Assembly: GCA_034440615.1 (NCBI GenBank)
Contig: JAOTOM010002640.1
Span: 1 to 64,000 of the forward strand
Direction of reading: 5' to 3'
Source: Ashinkailepas kermadecensis
Taxonomy: Eukaryota > Arthropoda > Thecostraca > Neolepadidae
Length of the DNA stretch: 64,000 bases
Position 1 is the stretch's first letter. Every line of letters starts with the position of its first letter. A model generated the notes under the pieces. It was not told where the DNA came from. It made no database searches and worked only from the letters and a program-made list of their open reading frames with translations. Shown piece by piece: positions 31,611-43,362 of this stretch. The position numbers and the translations under genes were made by a program.

Positions 31611-32091
31611 CACTGGCGGATCCAGGGGGGGGGGGGCATTCCGGCCATGCCCCCCCCCCAAGCGCTTCAAAGGGGGCCATAGTGTCTTTTGGCCCCGCCC
31701 AAACCAACAAAAGTAAACTAAATTAAAATGCAGTAACCTTTGCTGATGTTAAAAAATAGGTTTCCGGGTGAAATAATCTCCAATTTTAAAGGTATTTTGT
31801 TCTGATTGTTTGGAAGCCCAATATGGTAGCATAGTACATTCTGACACATCGAGGGTTCTATGCTGTTGAAGTTCTGCTTACAGCAAGAGATGACGAAATC
31901 AGCAGTTTCATTATTCCTTCGTCAGATAGGTTCATGAAGTTTGTTTAGCCAGTAACGGGCAAGCGGACCCAGTGAGCCAGATTTCGAAAGCGGAATTTGA
32001 TTTGAAAGCGGAATTGAAAATGTGAACGCCGAAAACCGACGCCGAAAACCGAAAGTTGGCCCCCCAAACCGGTGGGCTAGATCCGCCAGTG
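31611..32091. mobile_element. hAT-like non-autonomous element with perfect 8-bp TSD
   Basis: The termini CACTGGCGGATCCAGG and CTAGATCCGCCAGTG are inverted, and GGTACAGA is duplicated exactly on both sides (31,603-31,610 and 32,092-32,099). Just inside the left end is a G12-CAT..ATG-C10 hairpin (about 31,625-31,660). No transposase. Related to the element at 27,353. Confidence 0.8.
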
Positions 32092-32655
32092 GGTACAGAG
32101 TCAAATCCAGAGCAGCTGGCTTGGGGTGAAGGGGTGGCAATTAAAAATATTATTTTATGCAAAGCAGAGCTCCGTCCACGGTTGTACAGCAAGGTAGAAA
32201 TAACTTCTTGCAATAAATCAAAATCGTGCTAAGTGCGAATGCATTAGCGAGAACAGGCCACAGAACTGCGAATCATGCTAGATACATGCGAATCATGTAG
32301 TGGCGGTTTAACAGAGTCGATATATATTTGATTCATGGGCCAAAATATAGATTTGCCGCGACTAGTCTGGAGTTAAAAATGCAACGCAACTCGACGTAGA
32401 GACAGCGCATTGCATGTTCCAGTCACCTCACGAACATACTTCTGTGAATGTAATGCGTTGAAGTTGAACATTTTCTCTTTCGTCATCAATGGCCTTATTT
32501 ATACCAAACTGTAGCGTCACGGCTACCATTTATATTGAAAAGCAGTTGGGGGCCGGGATCTGTATTCTGTGCGTGCTATACCTACGAAACCTTCTAGAGG
32601 ATGTGTTGGCGTACTCCTTGTTGAAGATGAATAGTGCCACCTTTACAATGCGAGT

Positions 32656-32825
32656 GGGCGGAGCATACTGGCACCATAAGCCCCGCTCTGACGTCACGGC
32701 TTCCATTTTTCACGAGTGGCATATAGAGGGCTCCGCATCCCGCATCCACATTTTGCTCGTGTCCTTGTCAAGTGTTGCCGGGCGCCGTGCCGTGTACTGT
32801 TCCGAAGCTCTAAGAAAAAGCTAAG
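32656..32825 (+). promoter_or_regulatory. Candidate promoter and 5' untranslated exon (possibly of GOT2)
   Basis: Within 70 bp lie GGGCGG (32,656), a TGACGTCA CRE (32,689-32,696) and a TATA-like CATATAGAGG (32,720). These are followed by a GC-richer stretch and a good splice donor AAG|GTAGGTAA at 32,825. The next strong acceptor on this strand is at 34,884, just before the GOT2 start. The link to GOT2 is inference. Confidence 0.35.
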
Positions 32826-33114
32826 GTAGGTAATCATTTTCATAGAAGAACCGTTGCAGAGGCCATTAGTCCGAATTTCATGGCATCGTACCGCATCGTG
32901 CACCAGGCGTTTTTCCTTATGCGTCAGGCGTCGTTGCAACTGAGTCGTGCTTAGGTACAAGGTGAATTGAAGGTGAGAGTGGTGCAGGTAGATATGATGT
33001 GGACGTGTCTGCCGATTTTTCCTCTCGAGAGCTGAACTGAGCTTTGCTTGGTATTATTATGTTTTAAGGTGGTAAGAAGACAAGTTTTTACACATATTTG
33101 CATCCAACTAAAGC

Positions 33115-33240
33115 AAACAAATTGGTTAGGTTAGGTTAGTTTAGGTTTTTAGGTTGGAACATTTTAGAAGAAAGGTTACAAAAAAGTTATTTTTTCTTTA
33201 AAAGTAGCTTATGTTAAGTTAGGTTAGGTAGGTAGGTATT
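33115..33240. repeat. Interstitial TTAGG-like runs
   Basis: GGTTAGGTTAGGTTAG at about 33,125 and GTTAGGTTAGGTAGGTAGG at about 33,217. The unit is the arthropod telomere repeat, in short degenerate form. Reverse-strand counterparts are CCTAACCTAACCTAAC at 16,075 and 16,228. Confidence 0.6.
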
Positions 33241-33406
33241 TTTATATTTGTGGTTAAGTATTTTTAAATGTCAAATTTTTAGAAAATAAATAATTACCTT
33301 TGATGCATTTTTTTTTTTTTTTTCTCCAAAGGGAGGTTAGCTTAGGTTATGTTGCATTTTCATTGTATTTTTAAACTTTTTTTTATGCTATGTTACCTAA
33401 CTCAAA

Positions 33407-33952
33407 GCCCCTTTTTTGGTGTTATTTTGCTCACAACCAGAAAAGTAAGCATTTGCACAGAAAATCAGTGGTTCCATCATCACAGCTATTCCATCATGAG
33501 TGGTCACATTTATAAACATTGCATTGAAATGATAATTCCAAGAATTCATAAAACACTTTAAAGCACAAATGTACCCTTTACTCTGGTTATTCAATGGATG
33601 GAAATAGCTGTGCAGCATGCTATAGTTGTGATTCAGACAGCAAAACATTTGGATACCTTGGTAGGTAGGTACCTAGGCACCTACCTAGATAGGTGCTTAG
33701 GTAAATATAGCATACAAATATTGTTCTAAAAATGGGGAAAATATAACAGCCTGACCTAACCTAGCCTAATCTGCCATGTAAGATTTTTTAATGGTGACAT
33801 TTTGGTACATTTGTGCTTTAAGGTATTTTATGAATTCTTGGAATTTATATTTCCAATGCAATGCTTATGAATGTGACAAAGATGATGGGACCACTCATTT
33901 TCTGTGTAAATGCTTTTTCAGTTTGTGAGCAAAATAACACCAAAAAAGCAGC
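33407..33952. mobile_element. Foldback element of the palindromic repeat family
   Basis: The arms are 33,407-33,575 (CCTTTTTTGGTGTTATTTTG..GTAAGCATTTGCACAG..AAGCACAAATGTACC) and its imperfect reverse complement 33,804-33,952. The ~230-bp middle contains TAGG repeats. No coding capacity. Confidence 0.75.
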
Positions 33953-34860
33953 TTTTAGTTAAATAACACCATCAGGAATAATCAAAAATGAAGCTAACAT
34001 TTTCTAATATTTCATTTGTTGTACTTAATCTAATACTTCATTCCCCTTGTAGGTTTATGTATCATTTGAAAGATTACATTTTCCCAAAGCAAGCCATGGA
34101 ACTTCTTAATGATTTGCTTGGACATGTATTTTTTTTTCTCCCATCCCTGCTATGTTGAAGTCACCCAACAATAAAGCTACCCCATGAATTTTCCTATTTA
34201 TCTCTTCCTGCATCAACCTGTCATGTGCTTTCATTCTGGTTTGGTGGCCTATAGAATACCCTAATCCTTATTCTTGTACCATTCCTGAGGATGATATCTA
34301 ACCACAAGGATTGTACTCCTTCACTATGGGTGCTATATGGCCTATGCAGTCAATGTGACACTAAACTATAAAAACTAGATACTCCTGCACTGTGTCGACT
34401 ATCCTCTGTGGTATCACATTTCATGACCTTCCTCACATATTGGAGTATATCTTTTTTTAATGTTTAAATTGACCAATTCCTCAGTTAGCCCAGTTTGTCT
34501 GAACCCTACTCAGAACCTCCTCATACCTATGGCTCAACAATTCCACTTGTCTCATTCTGAGATGTAATCCATCAAATGCAAACATTTCAGTTCTCCCACA
34601 AATCTCCTCATGTATCTAAGAACTATTTCTGTAAAAATGCACTTTTTTACCACTGAATAGTACTTTACTGTATTTCAGCAGAAGGACAATGTTATTAAGT
34701 ACCTCTGTCATGGTTGATAGCAATTTTCTGTTGTAATTTTGGTATAGTTCGATCAGATTTTACAGCAGCATCATGGTGTAGAGTTCCAACCACATACTGT
34801 TTGACTCACAGTTGATAACAAGTTTTATGTTATGTGCAATTAGCATTTGTCCGGGATATC
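33953..34860. other. No gene; one SINE tail
   Basis: AT-rich sequence upstream of GOT2. Positions 34,328-34,378 (GGTGCTATATGGCCTATGCA, GTCAATGTGACACTAAA) are a diverged copy of the SINE hairpin tail. Confidence 0.5.
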
Positions 34861-34862
34861 AG

Positions 34863-34885
34863 GTTTGTCCATTTTCTCTGGCAGA
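34863..34885 (+). promoter_or_regulatory. Splice acceptor upstream of GOT2
   Basis: GTTTGTCCATTTTCTCTGGC followed by AG is a good pyrimidine-rich acceptor 52 bp before the GOT2 ATG, which indicates an upstream untranslated exon. Confidence 0.55.
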
Positions 34886-34936
34886 ACCAGGCAGCGTTGA
34901 GTGTTTCACTCCGTGTCGGAACGGAAGCGCTCCGCA

Positions 34937-36217
34937 ATGGCTCTAGTCACCTCCTCCCGACTGCTGAGAGCCGGCCTGCGTTCGACGGCGACGGCGGCGC
35001 CGACGCGCTCCGCCTCCTGGTGGAGCAACGTCGAGATGGGCCCACCCGATGCCATCCTTGGCGTCACAGAGGCGTACAAGCGCGACGCCAACCCTCAAAA
35101 GATCAATCTCGGCGTGGGCGCGTACCGCGACGACGCCGGCAAGCCGTTCGTGCTGCCAAGCGTGCGCACGGCCGAGAAGCAGCTGGTGGAGGCCGGCCTC
35201 GACCACGAGTACGCCGGCATCACCGGCCTGCCCGATTTCTGCACACGCTCGGCGAACCTGGCGCTCGGCGCCGGCAACCGGTGGGTGCGCGACGGTCTGA
35301 CGGCGACGGCCCAGTGCATCTCGGGCACGGGCTCGCTGCGGGTTGGCGCCGAGTTCTTCTCCAAGTTCTTCAGCGGTCCCAAGGTGGTGTGGCTGCCGGC
35401 GCCCACGTGGGGAAACCACATCCCCATCTTCAAACACTCCGGCATGGACGTGCAGCACTACCGCTATTACGACCCGAGCACATGCGGCTTCGACTTCGAG
35501 GGCGCTCTACAGGACATCGCCAAGATGCCCGAGCGCTCGCTCATCATGCTGCACGCGTGCGCGCACAACCCGACCGGCGTTGACCCGCGACCCGAGCAGT
35601 GGCGCGAGATGTCCAGCTTGATTCTGAAGCGCAGTCTGTTCCCCTACTTCGACATGGCCTACCAGGGCTTCGCGTCGGGCGACACGGAGCGCGACGCACT
35701 CGCCGTGCGCCAGTTCCTCGAGGACGGCCACACAATCGCGTTGTCGCAGTCGTTCGCCAAGAACATGGGCCTGTACGGCGAGCGCGCCGGTGCCTTCCAC
35801 CTGGTGTGCGCCGACGCGGACGAGGCAGCGCGCGTACTCTCGCAGGTGAAGATCCTCATCCGGCCTATGTACTCCAATCCGCCCATTCACGGCGCCCGCC
35901 TGGTGAGCCACATCCTCGGCTCGCATGAACTGCGACAGCAGTGGCTCGGCGACGTCAAGGGCATGGCCGACCGCATCATCAGCATGCGCACCAAGCTGCG
36001 CGACGGCCTGGCGCGCGAGGGCAGCACGCGCAACTGGCAGCACATCACCGACCAGATCGGTATGTTCTGTTTCACCGGCATGAAGCCCGACCAGGTGGAG
36101 CGGCTGACGAAGGAATTCAGCGTTTATCTCACCAAAGACGGACGCATCTCCGTCGCAGGTGTGACGTCACATAATGTTGACTATCTGGCGCGCTCCATGC
36201 ACCAGGTCACCAAGTAG
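34937..36217 (+). CDS. GOT2: Aspartate aminotransferase, mitochondrial
   Basis: 426 residues, close to the ~430 of animal GOT2. The enzyme interconverts aspartate/2-oxoglutarate and oxaloacetate/glutamate in the matrix, as part of the malate-aspartate shuttle. It is a fold-type I PLP enzyme. The presequence is basic and Ser/Ala-rich ([17 protein letters not shown]), followed by the mature start [20 protein letters not shown]. Key motifs are [11 protein letters not shown], the HNPTG substrate loop ([11 protein letters not shown]), the [11 protein letters not shown] cofactor segment, and [14 protein letters not shown] with the Schiff-base Lys275. The frame is open 12 codons upstream, but the ATG at 34,937 starts the conserved presequence. 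The whole coding region is one exon, unlike the many exons of vertebrate GOT2. The upstream acceptor argues against a simple processed copy. No canonical AATAAA is seen soon after the stop. Confidence 0.96.
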   Translation: MALVTSSRLLRAGLRSTATAAPTRSASWWSNVEMGPPDAILGVTEAYKRDANPQKINLGVGAYRDDAGKPFVLPSVRTAEKQLVEAGLDHEYAGITGLPDFCTRSANLALGAGNRWVRDGLTATAQCISGTGSLRVGAEFFSKFFSGPKVVWLPAPTWGNHIPIFKHSGMDVQHYRYYDPSTCGFDFEGALQDIAKMPERSLIMLHACAHNPTGVDPRPEQWREMSSLILKRSLFPYFDMAYQGFASGDTERDALAVRQFLEDGHTIALSQSFAKNMGLYGERAGAFHLVCADADEAARVLSQVKILIRPMYSNPPIHGARLVSHILGSHELRQQWLGDVKGMADRIISMRTKLRDGLAREGSTRNWQHITDQIGMFCFTGMKPDQVERLTKEFSVYLTKDGRISVAGVTSHNVDYLARSMHQVTK

Positions 36218-37207
36218 ACGAGGCGGTGATGCTGACGGAAGGTAGAACCGTAATTTGTGGTGTGGAAGCTCTGCCGTACAAGGGGAAAATCCGTAACTCT
36301 TGCGCAGCCATTGCAAGCGACGTCTTCATGTGCGTGGGCTTTTGTAGTGCGTTGAACAGCAATGCGCAAATTGCACCATGATTATAATCTCCATCCATTT
36401 GAACTCTCGGCAGCTATGAGATGGAGATCAAAATTGCCCTGGTCGGAGCGGTTAGTTGCCTTTTCGCCTTTCGGACGGCAGAACTAACTATACTTGCAGG
36501 GATGTTCGTCGTACATTTTGTGATTTTTGCCTGAAGGAGATTGTGGTGTTCGGCAAAGGTCGGGCTCTTCGGGATCGCCTTTCGTGTTGGTGAATGTTGG
36601 GATTTGCGGATCGTTGTTATGCTCCATCAATGTTTGATACTTACTCCTTTTCATGAAGTGATTGGAGTACTGGATAAGTAATGAGAGGTATTCACGTTTT
36701 TGTGTGGCGTCCTTGGAGAAGTTGGTGATTTGTAGCATTACCGTAGTCATCTTGCATCATGTCGCATCCGTTGCTATCAAGATATATACTCTGTTTACTT
36801 GCAAGCTGCAACTGCCAAACTACCTTGTGTGACGCAGATAAATACAGAACCCTATCGCTGTTGTCTTGTCGTTTGAACAAATAGTGTGAAAGAGAAAGCA
36901 ATTTTGAACATCATACTGCTTTCGTCCGGTTTAGAGCCCCTGATTTAGTTATCAGTTACGCTTTTACCAGCTGTTTTATCTGTGTTTTTTTTCACGGCTT
37001 CAACTACATCCTTTTGTCCACTCGAACATCTACCAACGAGCCCAAGTAGTCGCCGTATTTGTGGAAGCGGTCCTATACTTGAATTATCGTGAGTCCTTTA
37101 GCGGCCGTACACTCGGCCGGCTACGGTCGCATCGTGGGCCGCACATTGTAATCAATTGAGCCCCACTAGATAGGGGTGTCTACTGCCGAGACATGCTGGC
37201 CGTCTGT
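36218..37207. other. GOT2 3' flank, nothing else recognised
   Basis: Probably includes the GOT2 3' untranslated region. No clear polyadenylation signal or gene. Confidence 0.4.
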
Positions 37208-37389
37208 TATATTTGGCATGGACGGATGCAGGGGAGTACTGGGGGCATGTGCTCCCTCCTGGAAGGTAGCCCCTTGGAAAGAAAGGCGTGCCTTAAGTGT
37301 GGTCTAGTGCACACCCCATTCACCCTAGACGGCTTTTTAGCCGAAGGCGTCCCTGGTGTGCCTCATGATAATTTCTGGATCCGCCCATG
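37208..37389. mobile_element. Short hAT-like remnant
   Basis: CATGGACGGATGCAGGGGAG at the left and CTGGATCCGCCCATG at the right resemble the inverted termini of the elements at 27,353 and 31,611. No convincing target duplication remains. A further CTGGATACGCCACTG (about 37,697) may be another end of the family. Confidence 0.4.
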
Positions 37390-38161
37390 ATAGCTGATGG
37401 CTGGTGGCGGCGGATGAGACCTTGGAACACTTAAGGTGTGAGCGCAAAAAGCCGGTGAGCTCGAGTCGAAGTTGAGGACAGGAAATTGCAGGCACACTTG
37501 ATCAGAGGTACAGCCAAGGGGGCCGTGGGCCTGGCTTCCCCACACCTTCGCCCCCCCAAAAAAAAACAACTAAATAATACGATAATTTTTTATATTTTTG
37601 CCACGCAAAACAATAAAGTTCCGGTGCTTTTCGCGCGCCCGAAACTTTCTCCGTTTCATTGCACTTTTTCGGTCGGGACATTCCCCTTAGAAAAATCCTG
37701 GATACGCCACTGCAATTGATGTTAGAACCCCCTCGAATTTTTAAGCCAGATCCCCACCCCCTGAGAGGAAAAAAACTCGCCCCTTGGAAGAAAAGGCGCC
37801 AATCTGGGAACGTTGAAATGTACTCCCCTAAATTTTTTTTTCAGCCAGAGGCGTGTCTAGGAATGCAAAGTGCCGCACCTCTGGACATCCTCCCCTATCC
37901 CCATCGCAATTCCTGAACCCGCCCCCATTGTAGCGCAAATGGAGGGACGAACACCGGTCCAAAATTAATCATAGATATTAAATGGAGCAGCTGGGAAACA
38001 CTTCTGAATGCTGCCAAATATATTTGTGCCGTGCCTTTCAATGGCGCACCGATCTTTTTGCGACGCACCTGCCCAGTGCTACATCCCTGTCAGGATGTAG
38101 CGCTTAACATTTGATACTTATATTTTATTTTAAGAAGCATGGTATCTAGGGACAGTACCTA

Positions 38162-38440
38162 AATGGAGACAGACAGACAGACAGAGAGACAGATACAAAT
38201 AGACAGACAGGCAGAGAGGCAGACAGACAGAGAGACAGACAGACAGAGAGACAGACAGACAGACAGACAGAGACAGGCAGATGGAGAGAGAGACAGATGG
38301 CGAGAGAGACAGATAGACAGACAGATGGAGAGACAGATAGACAGACAGATGGAGAGATGGAGAGACAGAGACAGACAGAGAGGGAGCGGGAGACATAGAC
38401 AGAGACAGACACGGAGACGGAGACGGACACGGACACGGAC
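38162..38440. repeat. (AGAC)n-type microsatellite
   Basis: About 280 bp of AGACAGACAG, interspersed with GAGAGACAG, ATGGAG and finally CGGACA units. Purine-rich on the plus strand. Confidence 0.95.
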
Positions 38441-38449
38441 ATAGATAAT

Positions 38450-38770
38450 CACTCTGGGACCCCAACAATGGCGCCAAAAGCCTCCAAAACGTATTGGACC
38501 CCAAAAAGTGTCGAAGTCGCTAAAACTAGCGCTAGGGATCCAATCACATGACGTCGGGATACAAAAGATTACATTGGACTAAAAAGAGTCGGGTCTCAGC
38601 CCTTCAAAATCGCACTGGGGGCCCAAAAGATCGCGCCGGGCAACCAAAAGTTGCAGCTCACCAATGGCGTCCAGGGCCCCACATAAGCACAGTGTGACCC
38701 CAAAAATCGCATTGGTATCCGAAAAAAATCAAGCTGGAGCCCTCCAAAATATGGAGGGATTAAAAAATTA
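38450..38770. repeat. Degenerate ~30-bp minisatellite
   Basis: Loose repeats of CATTGGACCCCAAAAAGT with variants such as GGGGCCCAAAAGATCGC. Confidence 0.55.
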
Positions 38771-39099
38771 AATGTCCGGGTCAGGCAAATGGCTCTGGAG
38801 CACCGAACATATCATCAGATGCCTTGAGGGAGGAATACCACACCACCACACACCAGCTAGGAATGAGAAACCGCGAGGGGAACATGCTGATATTAGCGCC
38901 GCCCTGGAAACATACGGGACATTGAAGCCGCCGCATTCCTCTGAAATTCCGACTAGTGATTGGCCCACGGGTTCACCTTCCACCGATTTCCGTCTTGAAG
39001 GACCTGTATTATGGCCCTGTACCTGGCGCGAGTATTGGTAGAGTACGGTGGAGATGTGAAGTAAACTGATAAGGGTGATAATGGCATGCAGTTGTCAGC

Positions 39100-39530
39100 T
39101 GATATTAGAGGTTTTGAGCATTATAGGCTCTGAGCATTATAGATTATGTGCATTATAGGCTTTGAGCTTTAGCGGTTTTGAAGCACTAGCTGTTTCCAGA
39201 GTTATGCTTTCTTAATATTAGTTGCAACGAAGCATTATAGGAATTGAGTATTATCGGTTTCGAAGCATTATAGGTTTTGAGCATTATATGTTTTGAATGT
39301 TCCCACAGGACGTAGTATTAGAGGCTTTGAAGCATTATAGGATTTGGGTATTATATGTTCTGAACAACTATATGTTCCAAGCATTATGTGGTTTGAGGCA
39401 TTATAGGTTTTTAGTATTATAGGTATTGAAAATTCCCCCAAGACGACTATTTAGAGGCTCTGAAGCACTACAGGTTTTGAGTATTATAGGTTCTGAAGCA
39501 TTATCGGTTTTGGGCATTAGAGGTTCTGAT
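39100..39530. repeat. GAGCATTATAGGTTTT minisatellite
   Basis: Imperfect units of about 16-20 bp (TTTTGAGCATTATAGG, TTTGAAGCATTATAGG). Confidence 0.8.
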
Positions 39531-39939
39531 ATAGACCCGTTCCAACGCGTGGTGGCGATTAGGCATTGGGGCTTGGTATGTATTGGTATAGTTATGCGCT
39601 TAAGATGGGTAGGTAACTACCTACGTACCTGCTATATCGGTATATATCAGACGCATATCACCTAGATAGGGTGAATGGTGGATATATGCGACATACAAAG
39701 TACCTAAATGCGCGTGTGGTTATAAATGCTTGGACCAAGAAAATATTAAGACGTCTCATCTTGGGTCTGTGCTCATCAGACACTAAATTGCAATCATCCT
39801 ACTACCTACCTAGGACCTAGGTAGGTGCCTACCGAGGTAAGATGAATTCAGAAAGTGTTTTCGGAAGCTGGATCAATGCAACAGGATGCGTATTTCATAT
39901 TCCAATTTACAGTTAGGTGGCAGGCAGAGTGTGAAACTT

Positions 39940-41280
39940 ACTTTCCGGGTTGGGAGTCGGAGTGCATACCGATTTCTTCCGGAGTACATTTTCATGGACA
40001 TTATTTTTTTATGCATGGAATCTGTTAACCAGTAACCGACTGGAAAAACCTAAATCAGTACCTACATAATATGCATAAGTAATATTCTCATTTTGGGTCA
40101 AATCAAATGCCAAAACATACAAACAAAGTAGTGAACGATGGATGGCACCGCCCGGCAGTGACCTGTAATAATCGGCACTGTTTCGTTTCTTATAACTCAC
40201 AGGAGAAATGTGTTTTCCTTTCACTGTTGGTCTCAGTAAAAGGGGTAGCCATATGAAAAACAAACAAAAATACTTCACACTTCACCCTCAGCTCAGAGCG
40301 CATACCTACCTACGCAGTCAATTTCCCACGTAATACGAACGCAACTCCGCTACCGCACACGCCACAGTTGGATGTGATCAAAGCAAAGGATCAGTCAAGG
40401 TCTTGTGTTTACTGCTAACTTGTGTGGACACTGTTAACCATGTGTTCAAAGTTGCTAATGGTTATGACATATACAAAATACCTTGCATTGATTGGTTCAC
40501 AGACATATTTCAGAACAGAAAATGCTAACACAGCCAATTCTGATCGGTGGACTCCGGAGAACGTCTCTTAAAACTCAAAGTTTCCCACTATAGGGTGGGA
40601 GGAACGCAAGTATTCCGAGACACGGCTCCAGAGCCGGAGAACAGTGTTCTAAGTGTGCATGCACATCATCCTGCAAGTTGCTGTTGGCACGTTGTTGTCG
40701 GCAATTCCGGTGGTTGAGATTGATGGAGTGTGTGAAGATCTGGTCCGGCTGCTGACTGCTACAAAAAGTGATTAGTTTGAGTGGTGACCGTAAGTGGAAT
40801 AACCAGCGTTTTTTTTGGGTGTCGTTCTGTGTTTGTTTTTATTGATATCTTTGTTCCCACATTTGTGTCGGAGTACATGTAAAGCCCATCCTATCCAGTA
40901 TGAACCCGGAGTGCAAAAATGTTTTCAGAGATAAAATCTCTTAAGAAGTGCCTTAATTCCCACCCTGCTAGTAACTGACTGGAAAAACCTATGTAATCAG
41001 TACCTACAAAATATGTATATGTAATATGCATTCTCATTTTTGGTCAAATAAAATGTCAAAGCATAGGAACAAAGAAGTGAACAATGGATGGCACCGACCA
41101 GCAGTGACTTGTAATAATCAGCACTGTTTCGTCTCTCATAGCTCACAGGAGCAATGTGCTTTCCTTTCACTGATGGTCTTGGTACAAGGCTAGGCATATG
41201 AAAAACAAACAAATACTTCAAATTTCACCCTCAGCTCAGAGAGCATACCTACCTATGCAGCCAATTTCTGGTATAATTGG
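39940..41280. repeat. Composite of R2, R1 and LINE 3' end, reversed
   Basis: Positions 39,950-40,430 are R2 (compare 14,600-15,005), 40,555-40,815 are R1 (compare 12,297-12,560), 40,850-40,975 are the LINE 3' end (compare 12,150-12,290) and 40,970-41,280 are a second R2 copy, all in reverse orientation. No intact frame. Confidence 0.7.
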
Positions 41281-41329
41281 AGATCAGGGTAAATTTTGAT
41301 TCTTTTGAATTTTTATTTTGAATACATGG

Positions 41330-41858
41330 TATTTTAACGTAAAAATGACAATGCGACCACTCATTTTCTCCACAAATGATTACTTTTCAGTTGGCAAAGA
41401 AATAAAAGATCAAAATCTTCACTACAAATATAGCACATCATGCACAATTATCCGTACCTGGTGATGAAATACCAATGTTTCATCATGACCTGAAAATGCT
41501 GGAGGGTATAGTTCTTGACCTTGGAGTCTGACAAGATTAAGAATGATTGCAATCAATGCCACAAAGTTACCCTGTGCACCAATTTTCTTCAATTTCTGAG
41601 ACATGACTATTCAAATCCAACCCAACCCTACTGGGTCAATTTGTTCTGGAATGCTCCAATAATGGCATCATTTCTGGAGGGAGTTAATTATTTCTGGAGT
41701 CATGTGCCATGTGATTTTGTGTCGTGATGTCAAAGTTTATGACATGATCTGACCTTATCACATGATACTTTAGAGCATTGCATGAATATCTGTGATGTCA
41801 CAAATTGAATGTTTGCCAATAGGAATACAGGAAGCTCCTCAGGTGTGTTTTGTCTATA
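41330..41858. other. Palindromic-family fragment, no gene
   Basis: The CGACCACTCATTTTCTCCAC part at about 41,353 matches the arm family at 15,415 and 33,804. The rest is unassigned. Confidence 0.4.
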
Positions 41859-41907
41859 TTTAAGGCATCTGTACCCATTGCTCAACAGCAATGGGTACAG
41901 ATGCCTT

Positions 41908-41910
<3 letters not shown>
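41859..41910. other. Perfect 24-bp hairpin abutting an (AT)n tract
   Basis: TTTAAGGCATCTGTACCCAT and TGCT, loop CAAC, then the exact reverse complement AGCAATGGGTACAGATGCCT and TAAA. The AT microsatellite starts at the next base. Confidence 0.9.
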
Positions 41911-42182
<272 letters not shown>

Positions 42183-42545
42183 GGTGTGATCAGGTTATCT
42201 GGATGAAAGGTGAGTTAGCCAGGCCAGTAGCTACCATAGAGACATTTGGGTTATCTACTGCTGTCCCCCTCCCCAAAGTCTACTTTGTACTTCAGTTCTG
42301 TTTTTGTAGATCTGTGGTCAGAATGCTTGCTGAGGTGGCTTTGTGGACCAGGGTTCTATGCTAAGCAGTGCTTGTTGCATGTGCCCTGGCTGCACAATCC
42401 AATCTGTGATTCCAGTTCATTGGCATAATTTTGACATAGAGTTTAACATACTGTCAATGCACTGGGATGGCTGTCCTACTGCAGGGTTCCTGGCCTTGTA
42501 TGGCTAGTTCCCAGCTGATCCTCCAAGCTGGTGACTATGGAAGCA

Positions 42546-42627
42546 TGTGAAGCCACTTGAACCCTGCCTTGCCAAGCCAGGGGAGACCGGTGCTGGCTTG
42601 TGTTCTAACCATCTGAGCTATTGGAGC
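42546..42627 (-). repeat. tRNA-like sequence (pseudogene or SINE head)
   Basis: Minus-strand A box TAGCTCAGATGGTTAGA (42,604-42,620) and B box GGGTTCAAGTGGC (42,552-42,564) have tRNA-like spacing. Between them AAGCCAG and CTGGCTT pair around a 12-nt loop, too large for an anticodon loop, so this is not a normal tRNA gene. Confidence 0.45.
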
Positions 42628-43116
42628 AGCACTTTGAGAGGTTTTTGCAGTGTATAATCCCAACAAAACCACTAAGAGTAATAAGCTGAAGTAAAAAAAA
42701 TATTGAAGGTTAAGGGGATTACCTGTCATAATTTAACATGTAGAGATAGACCAATAGCACCTTTTTATGTCAGTGGCAATCAAGGTTACTGTTGCATATA
42801 TGGGATTTGGATGGCAAGACACTGTTTTGCTGTGGTTAAAAACCTAATTGTGATATTGAAATAGCTATGTTGGATGCTATCTGGTGTTGCCAGGCTATTG
42901 AATGGGAAGGGGGAGAGATGGATCTGGTAGGCATAGCTCATGTTATGTAGGCAGTTATCTTTCCAGTGCCATTTGAGGTCATTGGCCCAATGTGACCTCA
43001 GATGACCTACTTTGGCAATGAGTGAATTTGGAACGATGCAACGAAGTGAATACTTTGGTTTGGATGGCTGAAACTGAATTTGACACCCCTCTTGCCTCTG
43101 GACACAGGAAGATATT

Positions 43117-43171
43117 CGCTGCATGACCTCTGCAGTCAATACGCCCCTAAACCCCAATAACCAACCAACCA
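43117..43171 (+). mobile_element. SINE tail copy
   Basis: CGCTGCATGACCTCTGCAGT, CAATACGCCCCTAAACCCCA, ATAACCAACCAACC: hairpin tail only. The short tract AGGAAGATAT flanks it on both sides (about 43,107 and 43,171), a target duplication of about 10 bp. Confidence 0.7.
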
Positions 43172-43362
43172 GGAAGATATTGTTGACACTGATCTGATCT
43201 TACCCTTGGCCAACTGGTCGAACTGTAACAAATCACACTTGGTTAGTATGCCAAGATTGAAGGCGTCTGTGATAGTGTGCCTGGCCGCCGACCCAGCAGA
43301 GGCGCCACCGCAGCCGGACGGCCCAGCACACCCGGCACTAACTCTGCGCGGCGGTTGCAGAG

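Noticed and set aside
34834..35583. 249-codon frame overlapping GOT2
   Set aside because: Arg/His-rich shadow frame of the GOT2 exon.
34937..36217. GOT2 as a processed retrogene
   Set aside because: Single coding exon and no nearby AATAAA raise the idea, but there is no poly(A) tract or flanking duplication, a good acceptor precedes the start, and the frame is fully conserved.
38130..38504. Ser/Leu/Cys-rich frames over 38.1-38.5 kb
   Set aside because: Translation of the AGAC microsatellite.
38162..39530. CRISPR-like array of regularly spaced repeats
   Set aside because: The units are contiguous tandem repeats without unique spacers in a eukaryotic genome.
42786..43157. 123-codon minus-strand frame containing RGVLTAEVMQR
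   Set aside because: The start of the frame is simply the reversed SINE tail at 43,117; the rest has no recognisable similarity.
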